7,947 nucleotides of DNA from an uncultured Clostridium sp. (GTDB lineage Bacteria; Bacillota; Clostridia; Lachnospirales; Lachnospiraceae), in NCBI GenBank assembly GCA_947643685.1, contig CANRXD010000062.1:1-7947 (forward strand), written 5' to 3'. The translations under genes and the position numbers were made by a program. Below the pieces are notes generated by a model. That model ran no database searches, had not been told where the DNA came from, and saw nothing but the letters and a program-made list of their open reading frames with translations. Shown piece by piece: positions 1 through 6,261 of the stretch. Each line of letters opens with the position of its first letter. Position 1 is the first letter of the stretch.

Positions 1-26
1 TACTAAAAAATTAAAGGAGCGTTTCC

Positions 27-1469
27 ATGAATTATTCCATGATTTTTTACATCATTGGCTGGATTCTCAATGTGGAAGCGGCTCTTATGATCCCTTCCGT
101 TGTTGTAGCCGCCATCTATCAGGAAAAAAGCGGTCTGGCCTTTGTGGCTGTCATCGCCTTCTGTCTGGTTCCTGGTTTTCTTTTGAAGAACCATCCTCCC
201 CGCAATAAAGTCTTTTATGCGAAGGAGGGAGCTGTAACGGTTGCCTTAAGCTGGATTATCATGAGCCTCATGGGGGCCCTGCCTTTTGTATTATCCGGCA
301 CCATTCCAAATATTGTGGATGCCATGTTCGAAACGGTATCCGGCTTCACCACCACCGGCGCCAGTATTCTGACGGCCATTGAAGGGCTGCCTTACTGTAT
401 CCTTTTCTGGCGGAGCTTTACTCACTGGATCGGAGGTATGGGAGTTCTGGTTTTTCTGCTTTGCCTTCTCCCTCTTACGGGAGGCGGATATCATATGAAC
501 TTAATGAAGGCAGAAAGTCCGGGGCCCTCCGTAAGCAAACTGGTTCCCAAAGTACAGGCCACAGCCAAAATCCTGTATGGTCTTTACCTTTTTCTTTCCG
601 TTGTAGAGTTTGTGCTCCTGATAGCAGGAAAAATGCCGGTCTTTGATGCCCTCTGCACGACTTTCGGAACTGCCGGTACCGGAGGCTTTGGCATAAAAAA
701 TGACAGCATCGGCGGATATTCTACTTACCTTCAGGCTGTCATTACTGTCTTCATGATTCTGTTTGGAGTCAATTTTAATGTATACTATCTTATTTATTTA
801 AAGAAACCGAAGGAAATCCTTCACTGTGAGGAAGCAAAATGGTATCTGATTATCATAGCTGCCTCCACCCTGATTATCACCGGATTCATCCGGAATTCTT
901 TTTCAACAATTGCCATGGCATTCCACCATGCGGCGTTTCAGGTGGGTTCCATCATCACCACCACCGGCTTTGCCACCGTGGATTTTAATCTGTGGCCGAC
1001 CATACCCAAAACCATTCTGGTGCTCCTTATGTTTATTGGAGCCTGCGCCGGAAGTACCGGTGGCGGAATGAAGGTATCCCGTGTTGTTCTTTTGTTCCGT
1101 GCCTTTAAATGTGAACTTTCCCGGTATCTTCATCCGCAGATTGTGAAAAAGGTCTATCTGGACGGGCGTGTGGTCGAACATGAGGTACTGCGGTCTGTTT
1201 ATATGTTTTTAATCGCCTATGTTCTGATTTTTGCCGGCTCCACCCTGTTAATCGGTGTGGACAATTATGATCTGACCACGAACTTTACAGCTGTGGCCGC
1301 CACTCTGAATAACATCGGACCCGGCCTTGAGCTGGTGGGACCCACTCAAAATTTTGCCCTTTATTCAGGTTTTTCCAAGCTGGTGCTGATTTTTGACATG
1401 CTGGCAGGACGTCTGGAGATCTTCCCCATTCTCCTCCTCTTCACAAAGACCACATGGAAAAAATTCTAG
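27..1469 (+). CDS. trkH: TrkH/KtrB-family potassium uptake channel subunit
   Basis: This is the membrane pore subunit of a Trk/Ktr K+ uptake system, which normally works with a cytoplasmic nucleotide-binding TrkA/KtrA ring. The 480-residue protein is hydrophobic throughout and shows the four pore-loop repeats of the family: TVSGFTTTGAS near residue 103, TTFGTAGTGGFG near 211, SIITTTGFATVD near 308 and a degenerate NNIGPG near 428. Each carries the glycine of the K+ filter. The small-residue stretch ACAGSTGGGMK (339-349) matches the gating loop of the third repeat, and the GRLEIFPILLLF end (461-472) is typical of TrkH. Length fits the family. The start is set by AAAGGAG at 13-19, seven bases before ATG. 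A trkA gene probably lies just left of the window, but that is inference. No clear terminator follows; the next gene has its own promoter. Confidence 0.95.
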   Translation: MNYSMIFYIIGWILNVEAALMIPSVVVAAIYQEKSGLAFVAVIAFCLVPGFLLKNHPPRNKVFYAKEGAVTVALSWIIMSLMGALPFVLSGTIPNIVDAMFETVSGFTTTGASILTAIEGLPYCILFWRSFTHWIGGMGVLVFLLCLLPLTGGGYHMNLMKAESPGPSVSKLVPKVQATAKILYGLYLFLSVVEFVLLIAGKMPVFDALCTTFGTAGTGGFGIKNDSIGGYSTYLQAVITVFMILFGVNFNVYYLIYLKKPKEILHCEEAKWYLIIIAASTLIITGFIRNSFSTIAMAFHHAAFQVGSIITTTGFATVDFNLWPTIPKTILVLLMFIGACAGSTGGGMKVSRVVLLFRAFKCELSRYLHPQIVKKVYLDGRVVEHEVLRSVYMFLIAYVLIFAGSTLLIGVDNYDLTTNFTAVAATLNNIGPGLELVGPTQNFALYSGFSKLVLIFDMLAGRLEIFPILLLFTKTTWKKF

Positions 1470-1493
1470 TCAGAACCTTTTTCCAAAAATAGC

Positions 1494-1522
1494 TTGAAAT
1501 CCTGCCAACAACAATTTACAAT
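1494..1522 (+). promoter_or_regulatory. Sigma-A type promoter for the flavodiiron gene
   Basis: A TTGAAA -35 box (1494-1499) and a TACAAT -10 box (1517-1522) are separated by exactly 17 bases; each matches the vegetative consensus at five of six positions. Transcription would start near 1529, leaving a leader of about 76 bases. It lies in the only non-coding gap upstream of the flavodiiron gene. The function is predicted from sequence only. Confidence 0.65.
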
Positions 1523-1575
1523 GTAATTGATCTTTACTTGTGACTGTAAGATACAAAACAGTTACATTTAATTGA
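1516..1575 (+). promoter_or_regulatory. Operator-like direct repeat and dyad in the flavodiiron leader
   Basis: Two near-identical direct repeats, TTACAATGTAATTGA (1516-1530) and TTACATTTAATTGA (1562-1575), lie 31 bases apart. The first overlaps the predicted -10 box and contains the perfect dyad TTACA-A-TGTAA. Between them TGTGACTGT (1539-1547) pairs with ACAGTTACA (1558-1566), a 9-bp stem with one G-U pair and a 10-base loop. The arrangement would suit a repressor covering the promoter, or a leader hairpin, for an oxygen- or NO-responsive gene. No regulator is identifiable from the site itself. Confidence 0.4.
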
Positions 1576-1605
1576 GCACTCTTAATTTCAGATTGGAGGA
1601 ACACA

Positions 1606-2811
1606 ATGAATTGTGCCAGAAAAATTACAGATTCTTTATACTGGGTCGGTGTCAATGACAGAAAAATTGCCCTGTTTGAAAATGTATATCCGGTTCCCAG
1701 GGGAGTGTCTTACAACTCCTATTTATTAACAGACGAGAAATGTGCCTTGTTTGACACCGCTGATGCTGCATTTACTCACCATTTTTTAGAAAATATCCGT
1801 GGGGTTTTAAACAGCCGTCCCCTCGATTATCTGATTGTGAATCACATGGAGCCGGACCATTGCGCTTCCATTATTGACATCGTAAACTGCTATCCCGATG
1901 TTAAAATCGTCTGCACAGCCAAAGCTGCCGGTATCATGAAGCAGTTCTTTGACTTTGATGTGGACAAACATGTAATTTCCGTAAAGGAAGGAGATACCCT
2001 TTCTCTCGGTTCCCATGAGCTTACCTTTGTGATGGCTCCCATGGTACACTGGCCGGAGGTTATGGTATCCTATGAAAAGACAGAAAAGATTCTGTTTTCT
2101 GCCGATGCATTCGGTTCTTTCGGCGCCATTGACGGGAACCTCTTCGCCGATGAAATTGATTATGAAAGTGTATGGCTTCCGGAAGCCAGGAGATACTATA
2201 CCAATATTGTCGGAAAATTCGGCATGCAGGTACAGGCTTTACTAAAGAAAGCTTCCGGCCTGGATATTTCCATGATATGTCCGCTCCACAGCCTTGTGTG
2301 GAGAAAGAATATTCCGTGGCTCCTTGACAAATATTCAAAGTGGAGCTCCTATGAGCCGGAAGAAAAATCCGTGGTGCTGGCTTACGCTTCCGTTTATGGC
2401 CACACGGAAAACGCCGTGGATATCCTGGCCGCGAAGCTGGCCGAAAAAGGAGTTACCAACCTTTCCGTTTATGATGTTTCTAAAACCCATCCGTCCTATA
2501 TTATTGCCGATGCGTTCCGCTGCTCCAACCTGGTGTTCGCGTCCATTACCTATAATAATGGAATTTTCTGCAATATGGACACTCTGCTGCACCAGCTTGC
2601 GGCCCACAATCTTCAGAACCGTACCGTCGCTTTTATGGAAAACGGTACATGGGCCCCGGTATCCGGAAAGCATATGCGGGAAGCCCTTTCCTCTTTAAAG
2701 GACATCCGGGTCCTGGAAGAAAGCGTTACGATTAAATCTTCCTTAAAAGACGATCAGGAGGCTTCCATTTCTGCTATGGCTGATTCCATTTACCAGTCTT
2801 TAATCGGGTAG
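1606..2811 (+). CDS. fprA: Flavodiiron protein (O2/NO reductase, FprA type)
   Basis: Cytoplasmic class A flavodiiron protein that reduces O2 to water and/or NO to N2O, normally with electrons from rubredoxin. Residues 1 to about 250 form the metallo-beta-lactamase-like domain. All expected diiron ligands are present: H80, E82 and D84 in NHMEPDH, H148 in VHWPEVM, D167 in FSADAFGSFG and H228 in CPLHSLVWR. Residues 255-400 form the flavodoxin-like FMN domain, with the phosphate loop YASVYGHTENA (260-270) and the aromatic loop ITYNNGIF (314-321). At 401 residues it is the usual size and lacks a fused rubredoxin or reductase domain. The separate rubredoxin at 2980 is the obvious donor. GGAGG at 1595-1599, six bases before ATG, supports the start. 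O2 versus NO preference cannot be read from sequence. Confidence 0.95.
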   Translation: MNCARKITDSLYWVGVNDRKIALFENVYPVPRGVSYNSYLLTDEKCALFDTADAAFTHHFLENIRGVLNSRPLDYLIVNHMEPDHCASIIDIVNCYPDVKIVCTAKAAGIMKQFFDFDVDKHVISVKEGDTLSLGSHELTFVMAPMVHWPEVMVSYEKTEKILFSADAFGSFGAIDGNLFADEIDYESVWLPEARRYYTNIVGKFGMQVQALLKKASGLDISMICPLHSLVWRKNIPWLLDKYSKWSSYEPEEKSVVLAYASVYGHTENAVDILAAKLAEKGVTNLSVYDVSKTHPSYIIADAFRCSNLVFASITYNNGIFCNMDTLLHQLAAHNLQNRTVAFMENGTWAPVSGKHMREALSSLKDIRVLEESVTIKSSLKDDQEASISAMADSIYQSLIG

Positions 2812-2843
2812 GGAAGATGCATCTTCCCCTGCCCGCTCCGGGC
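2811..2843 (+). repeat. Two adjacent hairpins after the flavodiiron stop codon
   Basis: GGGAAGATGCATCTTCCC (2811-2828) is a perfect 18-bp palindrome that begins on the last base of the flavodiiron stop codon. It is followed two bases later by GCCCG-CTC-CGGGC (2831-2843), a GC-only stem of five pairs. Neither is followed by a U tract, so they are not terminators themselves. They may protect the 3' end of the upstream message, bind protein, or form part of a larger structured element with the next two hairpins. Confidence 0.6.
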
Positions 2844-2846
2844 GCC

Positions 2847-2874
2847 TGTCAGCTCTGCTGACATATTTCTTTTT
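2847..2874 (+). terminator. Probable intrinsic terminator or attenuator after the flavodiiron gene
   Basis: TGTCAGC (2847-2853) and GCTGACA (2857-2863) form a perfect 7-bp stem with a 3-base loop. It is followed directly by the T-rich run TATTTCTTTTT (2864-2874). The tract is interrupted by A and C, so termination may be partial, letting some transcripts read on into rubredoxin. Confidence 0.6.
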
Positions 2875-2887
2875 GACACCCGTGTGC

Positions 2888-2924
2888 ATGATAAGAGGCC
2901 AAAGCCCTTTGCCCCTGGTATCAT
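2888..2924 (+). other. Imperfect inverted repeat upstream of rubredoxin
   Basis: ATGATA (2888-2893) is complementary to TATCAT (2919-2924). Inside it, AGG pairs with CCT and CAAA with TTTG around GCCC, giving an extended but interrupted stem. It is the fourth inverted repeat in the 168-bp spacer 2812-2979. A perfect TTGACA lies at 2873-2878, but no acceptable -10 box stands 16-18 bases downstream, so I cannot assign a rubredoxin promoter with confidence. Confidence 0.35.
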
Positions 2925-2979
2925 ATTCTGGGAAATGGATCAAATATATCATATCTCTTAAATAAAGGAGGACAACAAA

Positions 2980-3138
2980 ATGAAAAAATATGAATGTGAG
3001 GTTTGCGGTTACGTTTATGACGAGGCTGCCGGCGATCCCGACAACGGAATCGAACCGGGCACCAAGTGGGAAGACCTGCCTGAGGACTGGGTATGCCCCT
3101 TATGCTCCGTCGGCAAAGATCAGTTTAAAGAAATTTAA
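2980..3138 (+). CDS. Rubredoxin
   Basis: Small cytoplasmic one-electron carrier with a single Fe(Cys)4 centre. The 52-residue product starts [18 protein letters not shown] and carries both rubredoxin knuckles: C6-E-V-C9-G-Y and C39-P-L-C42. The conserved aromatic and proline core is present (Y4, Y11, Y13, W30, W37, P40), and the length is the family norm. AAAGGAGG (2964-2971) sits nine bases before ATG. It lies downstream of the flavodiiron protein, which suggests it feeds electrons to that enzyme, though the terminator-like hairpin between them implies separate or attenuated expression. The M42 peptidase starts 23 bases after its stop. It is too short to be caught by a 60-codon cutoff. Confidence 0.97.
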   Translation: MKKYECEVCGYVYDEAAGDPDNGIEPGTKWEDLPEDWVCPLCSVGKDQFKEI

Positions 3139-3161
3139 TAAAGGGAAAAGGAATTATTACT

Positions 3162-4253
3162 ATGGTGAATCAAGCAAATCAGAAAACACTTCAGATGATT
3201 GCAGATTTTTCCAACGCAAAAGGACCGTCCGGCTTTGAAGATGAGACGGTCCTCGCTGCCAGAAAGCATATTGGCAGCGGTTTTGATGTGGAAGAAGATT
3301 GTCTGAGAAATTTTTATATGTATCGGAAAAATAACACCGGAAACAAACCTGTATTCATGCTGGACGCCCACAGCGACGAGGTAGGCTTCATGGTTCATTC
3401 CATCCGTCCCAACGGAACGCTTCGTTTCGTTGCCCTGGGCGGCTGGAACGTGGGTTCCTTAGCCTCCTCCAAAGTCCTGGTCCGCAATGCGGAGGGTAAC
3501 TGGCTTCCCGGCATTATCGCCGCCAAGCCGGTTCATTTCATGAGCGCTTCTGAAAAATCCTCCTCTGGCGCCGCCGATATTTCTGCCCTTTCCATTGATA
3601 TCGGGGCAGTGAACGCCCGGGACGCTGAGGAAAACTTTAAAATCCGCATTGGTGAACCTGTGGCCCCTGATGTGACCATGGAATACGACGAACAGCATGA
3701 TCTTATGTTCGGAAAGGCTTTCGACTGCCGGATTGGCTGTGCCGCCCTCATTGAGACTCGTCACCGCCTCCAGGACGAAAATCTGGATGTGGATCTGGTG
3801 GGAGTTCTCTCTTCCCAGGAAGAAATCGGAGAGCGGGGAATCCATGTGGCTGTAAACCGTGTAAAACCGCAGATTGCCATCTGCTTTGAGGGCTGCCCTG
3901 CGGATGATACCTTTACAGAGCCCTATGCGGTTCAGACCGCCTTTAAAAAAGGTCCTATGCTCCGCTATATGGATAAATCCATCATCTGCAGCCCCAGATA
4001 CCAGCGTTATTCTCTGGACCTGGCTGAGACCTTAAACATTCCGGCCCAGGCATCCGTTCGGGAGGGCGGCGGCAACAACGGTGCCATCATTCACACCTCC
4101 CTGGATGGAATTCCAACGATTGTTATCGGAGTTCCGGTCCGTTACATTCATTCGGTTCACGGAATCGCCTCTTACTATGATTTTGAGGCCACCGTCCGTC
4201 TGGCTGTGGAAATTGTAAAATCCATGAACGAAGGTATTATTAAAGGTTTTTAA
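3162..4253 (+). CDS. M42-family metallo-aminopeptidase (FrvX/glutamyl aminopeptidase type)
   Basis: Cytoplasmic dinuclear metal aminopeptidase of clan MH, a family that forms large tetrahedral dodecamers and trims short peptides. Metal and catalytic residues can be placed: H70 and D72 in DAHSDEVGFMV, D188 in GKAFDCRIGC, E220/E221 in SSQEEIGERG and H330 in PVRYIHSVHG. The fifth ligand, usually Asp, appears as E243 in CFEGCPADD. The common GGTDAG-like loop reads GGGNNGA (302-308). From memory the Glu also occurs in some clostridial members, so this is a subfamily trait rather than damage. Length (363) is normal. AAAAGGA at 3146-3152 is about nine bases before ATG. It sits in one run with rubredoxin and a flavodoxin; whether it has a redox role or is a passenger is unclear. 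Substrate specificity is not readable here. Confidence 0.9.
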   Translation: MVNQANQKTLQMIADFSNAKGPSGFEDETVLAARKHIGSGFDVEEDCLRNFYMYRKNNTGNKPVFMLDAHSDEVGFMVHSIRPNGTLRFVALGGWNVGSLASSKVLVRNAEGNWLPGIIAAKPVHFMSASEKSSSGAADISALSIDIGAVNARDAEENFKIRIGEPVAPDVTMEYDEQHDLMFGKAFDCRIGCAALIETRHRLQDENLDVDLVGVLSSQEEIGERGIHVAVNRVKPQIAICFEGCPADDTFTEPYAVQTAFKKGPMLRYMDKSIICSPRYQRYSLDLAETLNIPAQASVREGGGNNGAIIHTSLDGIPTIVIGVPVRYIHSVHGIASYYDFEATVRLAVEIVKSMNEGIIKGF

Positions 4254-4268
4254 TTCAGGGGAGGGGGG
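4254..4268 (+). repeat. 15-nt G-rich repeat, copy 1 (Shine-Dalgarno of the flavodoxin gene)
   Basis: TTCAGGGGAGGGGGG occurs here on the + strand and again, identical, on the - strand at 6252-6238. This copy holds the ribosome binding site of the flavodoxin-like gene, with GGAGG eight bases before ATG. The other copy stands at the same distance before a short - strand ORF. Confidence 0.7.
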
Positions 4269-4272
4269 TTTT

Positions 4273-4773
4273 ATGAAATATTCCATCGTATTCAGCAGTA
4301 TGACAGGAAATACAGCCGCCCTTGCGGACCGGTTACATACTCTGCTTCCGGAAGAATCCTGCGTTTATTTCGGAGAAACGTCCAGGGAGGCCCTGGATGC
4401 AGATGTGGTTTTCGTCGGCTTCTGGACCGACAAAGGAAGCTGTGACTCCAAAACCCGCGTATTCTTAAAAAAGCTCAACGACAAAACCGTTGTCCTTTTT
4501 GGAACCGCCGGCCTGGGTTCCGCTCCCGGGTATTTTGAAGAAATCCTGAAGGCGGCTGCGGCCGATGTTCCGGTCAGCAACACTGTGATTCCCGGTTTCA
4601 TGTGTCAGGGAAAAATGTCTCCGGAGGCCAAAGCAAAATTTGAAGCACATCTGGCCTCCAACCCTGATGATGCTGCCGTAAAAAAGATGCTGGCAGAGTA
4701 TGATATTGCTGCCTGTCATCCCAACGAGGAGGATTTCAAGGCTCTGGATGCCTGGAGCCAGGCGTTTGTTTAA
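4273..4773 (+). CDS. Flavodoxin-family protein, BilS-like
   Basis: FMN-binding flavodoxin-fold protein, probably a cytoplasmic electron carrier. The 166 residues open with a strand and phosphate-binding loop, MKYSIVFSSMTGNTA (loop S8-T14). A second flavin-contacting loop, VGFWTDKGSCD, follows at 48-58, and a third, FGTAGLGSAPGYFEE, at 76-90. The C-terminal 45 residues are an acidic/Ala-rich helical tail. The shape recalls the Flavodoxin_3-like family that includes BilS, partner of the gut bilirubin reductase BilR. No bilR-like reductase is in this window, so a bilirubin role is only a possibility; it could also be a general partner of the neighbouring rubredoxin and flavodiiron genes. It starts 19 bases after the peptidase stop behind a very G-rich ribosome binding site and is followed by a large terminator-like palindrome. 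Confidence 0.85.
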   Translation: MKYSIVFSSMTGNTAALADRLHTLLPEESCVYFGETSREALDADVVFVGFWTDKGSCDSKTRVFLKKLNDKTVVLFGTAGLGSAPGYFEEILKAAAADVPVSNTVIPGFMCQGKMSPEAKAKFEAHLASNPDDAAVKKMLAEYDIAACHPNEEDFKALDAWSQAFV

Positions 4774-4792
4774 CATTTCCCGTGATACATAA

Positions 4793-4897
4793 GACGAGGC
4801 TGCTGCAAAATAGCAAATATCCACAATATATAGTTCGAAAATCCGGCGGATTTCAACTATATGTTGTGGAAAATGTAAACTTTGCGGCAACCTCATC
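4793..4897. repeat. Large nested palindrome between convergent genes (MITE- or REP-like)
   Basis: The outer arms GACGAGGCTGCTGCAAA (4793-4809) and TTTGCGGCAACCTCATC (4881-4897) are complementary over 17 positions with two mismatches and one G-U pair. Inside them the segment 4820-4843 pairs with 4847-4870: TCCACAA/TTGTGGA, ATATAGTT/AACTATAT, GAAA/TTTC and TCC/GGA around a GGC loop, with one wobble and small bulges. The element is about 105 bp, has no coding capacity, and fills most of the 144-bp gap between two convergent genes. Its size and end-to-end symmetry resemble miniature inverted-repeat elements, but no target duplication is obvious and no second copy is present here. Confidence 0.65.
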
Positions 4898-4906
4898 CGT
4901 TTTTTT
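4793..4906 (+). terminator. Intrinsic terminator for the rubredoxin-peptidase-flavodoxin unit
   Basis: Read on the + strand, the long nested hairpin 4793-4897 is followed two bases later by seven consecutive T residues (4900-4906), the layout of a rho-independent terminator. On the - strand the sequence beyond the hairpin is not T-rich, so efficient termination of the transporter gene in the opposite direction is less certain. Confidence 0.6.
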
Positions 4907-4917
4907 CATGTCTCTGT

Positions 4918-6192
4918 TTATTTCACAAACTGTACCAAAATGCCTCCCAGCGTCAGCATAAGGGCCCCGCAGGATCTTGTGACGATCTGTGCAAAAGGAA
5001 GCAGCTCCATGCGGTGGGCACTGCTTAACACAGCAACATTTCCTGAGCCGCCCATGTTGGTGGTGCACATTCCGGCTGCAATGGCAGATTCCAGGGGATA
5101 AAAACCCACAAATTTCCCCAAAACTGCCGCTGTCACCGTAATGACTGCAACAACAGCCACCACAGCCACCAGATAAAGCAGTGTCATGGTCTTTAAAATC
5201 GTATTCAGGTCAATCAATGTGAATCCGATTCCCGTGAGGGCCGCAGCTGTCCAGCTGTGGATGGCAAACTGTCCCCATTCTCTGGCCGCATCTTCCAGTT
5301 CTTCAGACATAACTCCCGTACCCTTAACCGCCACCACGGCAATGATCATCCAGGCATAGGTGGGAATGACATTCACACAACGATGCAGAAGCGCTCCCAG
5401 CTGGTAGAAAGAAAAGGCAATAATCATACCTGTACAAAGAAGAGAAAAAGAGGGCTTCATGGGAGGTGTCTTTTTCACCGGCTTACCGTCATTCACCAGC
5501 ATCCCGTTTCCTGTAAGCTTTGGATGCTTCCTCCCAAAGTTATTTAAAAGGCCTCCAAATACAATGGCCGCACAGTTTCCAAGCACCGTCGCAGGCGCCA
5601 TTTTTGTAAGAACCGCTGAGGCGTCTGTCTGAAGGGCCTGGGAATATATGCCGGATAAAGGCACCGTTCCCGCCGTCATGCCTCCGCTGGTCATTGGAAT
5701 CCCAAGATAAAGAATCCCGTTAAAAAAACCGTCTCCCAGAAAGATTCCAAAAAGCCCGGAGGTCAGAATTCCGGCGAACAGAGAAATCAGGGCCACCGGG
5801 AGCAGCTTCACTGTGGCTCTGAGAAGAAGGCTTCTGTCAATATTGAAAAGACTTCCTGTGATCAGAGCCGCAATATAGAAAATCAGGAATCCGCTCTCAT
5901 TGACAAAATAATCCATGGTCTCAAAGGTCTGTTCCGGAATCCATCCCAGGGCCTGTATCAGAGCAGCTCCAAGAATGCAGATCACAGAACCGCCCAGATA
6001 CGTTTTCACCACAGGAATCGTATTCCCAATGGTATTTAACCCTTCCCCAATCACCATCAGCACCAGGAACGCAGGCACCAGGCTTTTGGGAATACACCCT
6101 GTGTATATGCACACGACTGTCACCAGAAAAACAATTCCGTACAGATACAGGGGAAGCCCCAGTATTTTTATGTCATATTTCTTCTCCATCAT
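4918..6192 (-). CDS. 2-hydroxycarboxylate transporter family protein (citrate/malate type)
   Basis: Inner-membrane secondary transporter of the 2HCT (CCS) family, which includes CitS, CimH, CitP and MleP and moves citrate or malate with Na+ or H+. The 424 residues are mostly membrane segments in two halves. Each half carries a Gly-rich re-entrant loop: PMTSGGMTAGTVPLSGIY (166-183) and CTTNMGGSGNVAVLS (376-390). The family signature SAHRMELLPFAQIVTR (391-406) follows, with arginines R394 and R406 in the conserved C-terminal region linked to substrate binding. GGAGG at 6202-6198 serves either of two adjacent Met codons; the second (6189-6187) has the more usual spacing of eight bases. No citrate lyase or malic enzyme gene is visible, so the substrate is open. 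The gene lies 69 bases downstream of greA with no strong terminator between, so readthrough is likely. Confidence 0.93.
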   Translation of the reverse strand: MMEKKYDIKILGLPLYLYGIVFLVTVVCIYTGCIPKSLVPAFLVLMVIGEGLNTIGNTIPVVKTYLGGSVICILGAALIQALGWIPEQTFETMDYFVNESGFLIFYIAALITGSLFNIDRSLLLRATVKLLPVALISLFAGILTSGLFGIFLGDGFFNGILYLGIPMTSGGMTAGTVPLSGIYSQALQTDASAVLTKMAPATVLGNCAAIVFGGLLNNFGRKHPKLTGNGMLVNDGKPVKKTPPMKPSFSLLCTGMIIAFSFYQLGALLHRCVNVIPTYAWMIIAVVAVKGTGVMSEELEDAAREWGQFAIHSWTAAALTGIGFTLIDLNTILKTMTLLYLVAVVAVVAVITVTAAVLGKFVGFYPLESAIAAGMCTTNMGGSGNVAVLSSAHRMELLPFAQIVTRSCGALMLTLGGILVQFVK

Positions 6193-6233
6193 CCATTCCT
6201 CCAGACGGGCCTTTTCACTTTAAAAATAACCAT
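6189..6233 (-). CDS. Possible 14-codon leader ORF coupled to the transporter
   Basis: An ATG at 6233-6231 opens a short frame encoding MVIFKVKRPVWRNG and ends at TGA 6191-6189. The stop overlaps both candidate start codons of the transporter (ATGATG), a layout typical of translational coupling. A strong Shine-Dalgarno (GGGGAGGGGGG) stands ahead of it with GGAGG eight bases from the ATG, the same spacing as the copy before the flavodoxin gene. The peptide is basic and resembles nothing I know. A chance ORF of this length is common; the ribosome site and the overlap make it worth listing. Confidence 0.3.
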   Translation of the reverse strand: MVIFKVKRPVWRNG

Positions 6234-6252
6234 TCAGCCCCCCTCCCCTGAA
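6233..6252 (-). promoter_or_regulatory. G-rich repeat copy 2 within a small hairpin, upstream of the transporter
   Basis: On the - strand TTCAG (6252-6248) and CTGAA (6237-6233) can pair and place GGGAGGGGGG in the loop. The Shine-Dalgarno of the possible leader ORF would then be presented in a loop, with the A of its start codon in the stem. The run TTATTTTT follows four bases later (6229-6222), so a weak terminator of the greA transcript is an alternative reading. The first 15 bases are identical to 4254-4268. Confidence 0.35.
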
Positions 6253-6261
6253 CTGTCACTT

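Noticed and set aside
1457..1484. GGAAAAA...TTTTTCC inverted repeat at the end of trkH as a terminator.
   Set aside because: The stem is nearly all A-T, overlaps the coding end, has a long loop and is followed by A residues rather than a U tract.
2294..2698. A 134-codon + strand ORF within the flavodiiron gene.
   Set aside because: It is the out-of-frame shadow of the FMN domain, with unnatural Trp/Pro-rich composition and no ribosome site; the overlapping frame has all family motifs.
2873..2901. A perfect TTGACA -35 box ahead of rubredoxin (2873-2878).
   Set aside because: The -10 position 16-18 bases downstream reads GAGGCC/AGGCCA, which is not a usable -10; TGATAA is only 10 bases away. 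It also overlaps the terminator T tract.
4465..4896. A 143-codon - strand ORF spanning the nested palindrome and the flavodoxin gene.
   Set aside because: It is antisense to a recognisable flavodoxin and runs through the palindrome; it has no family resemblance.
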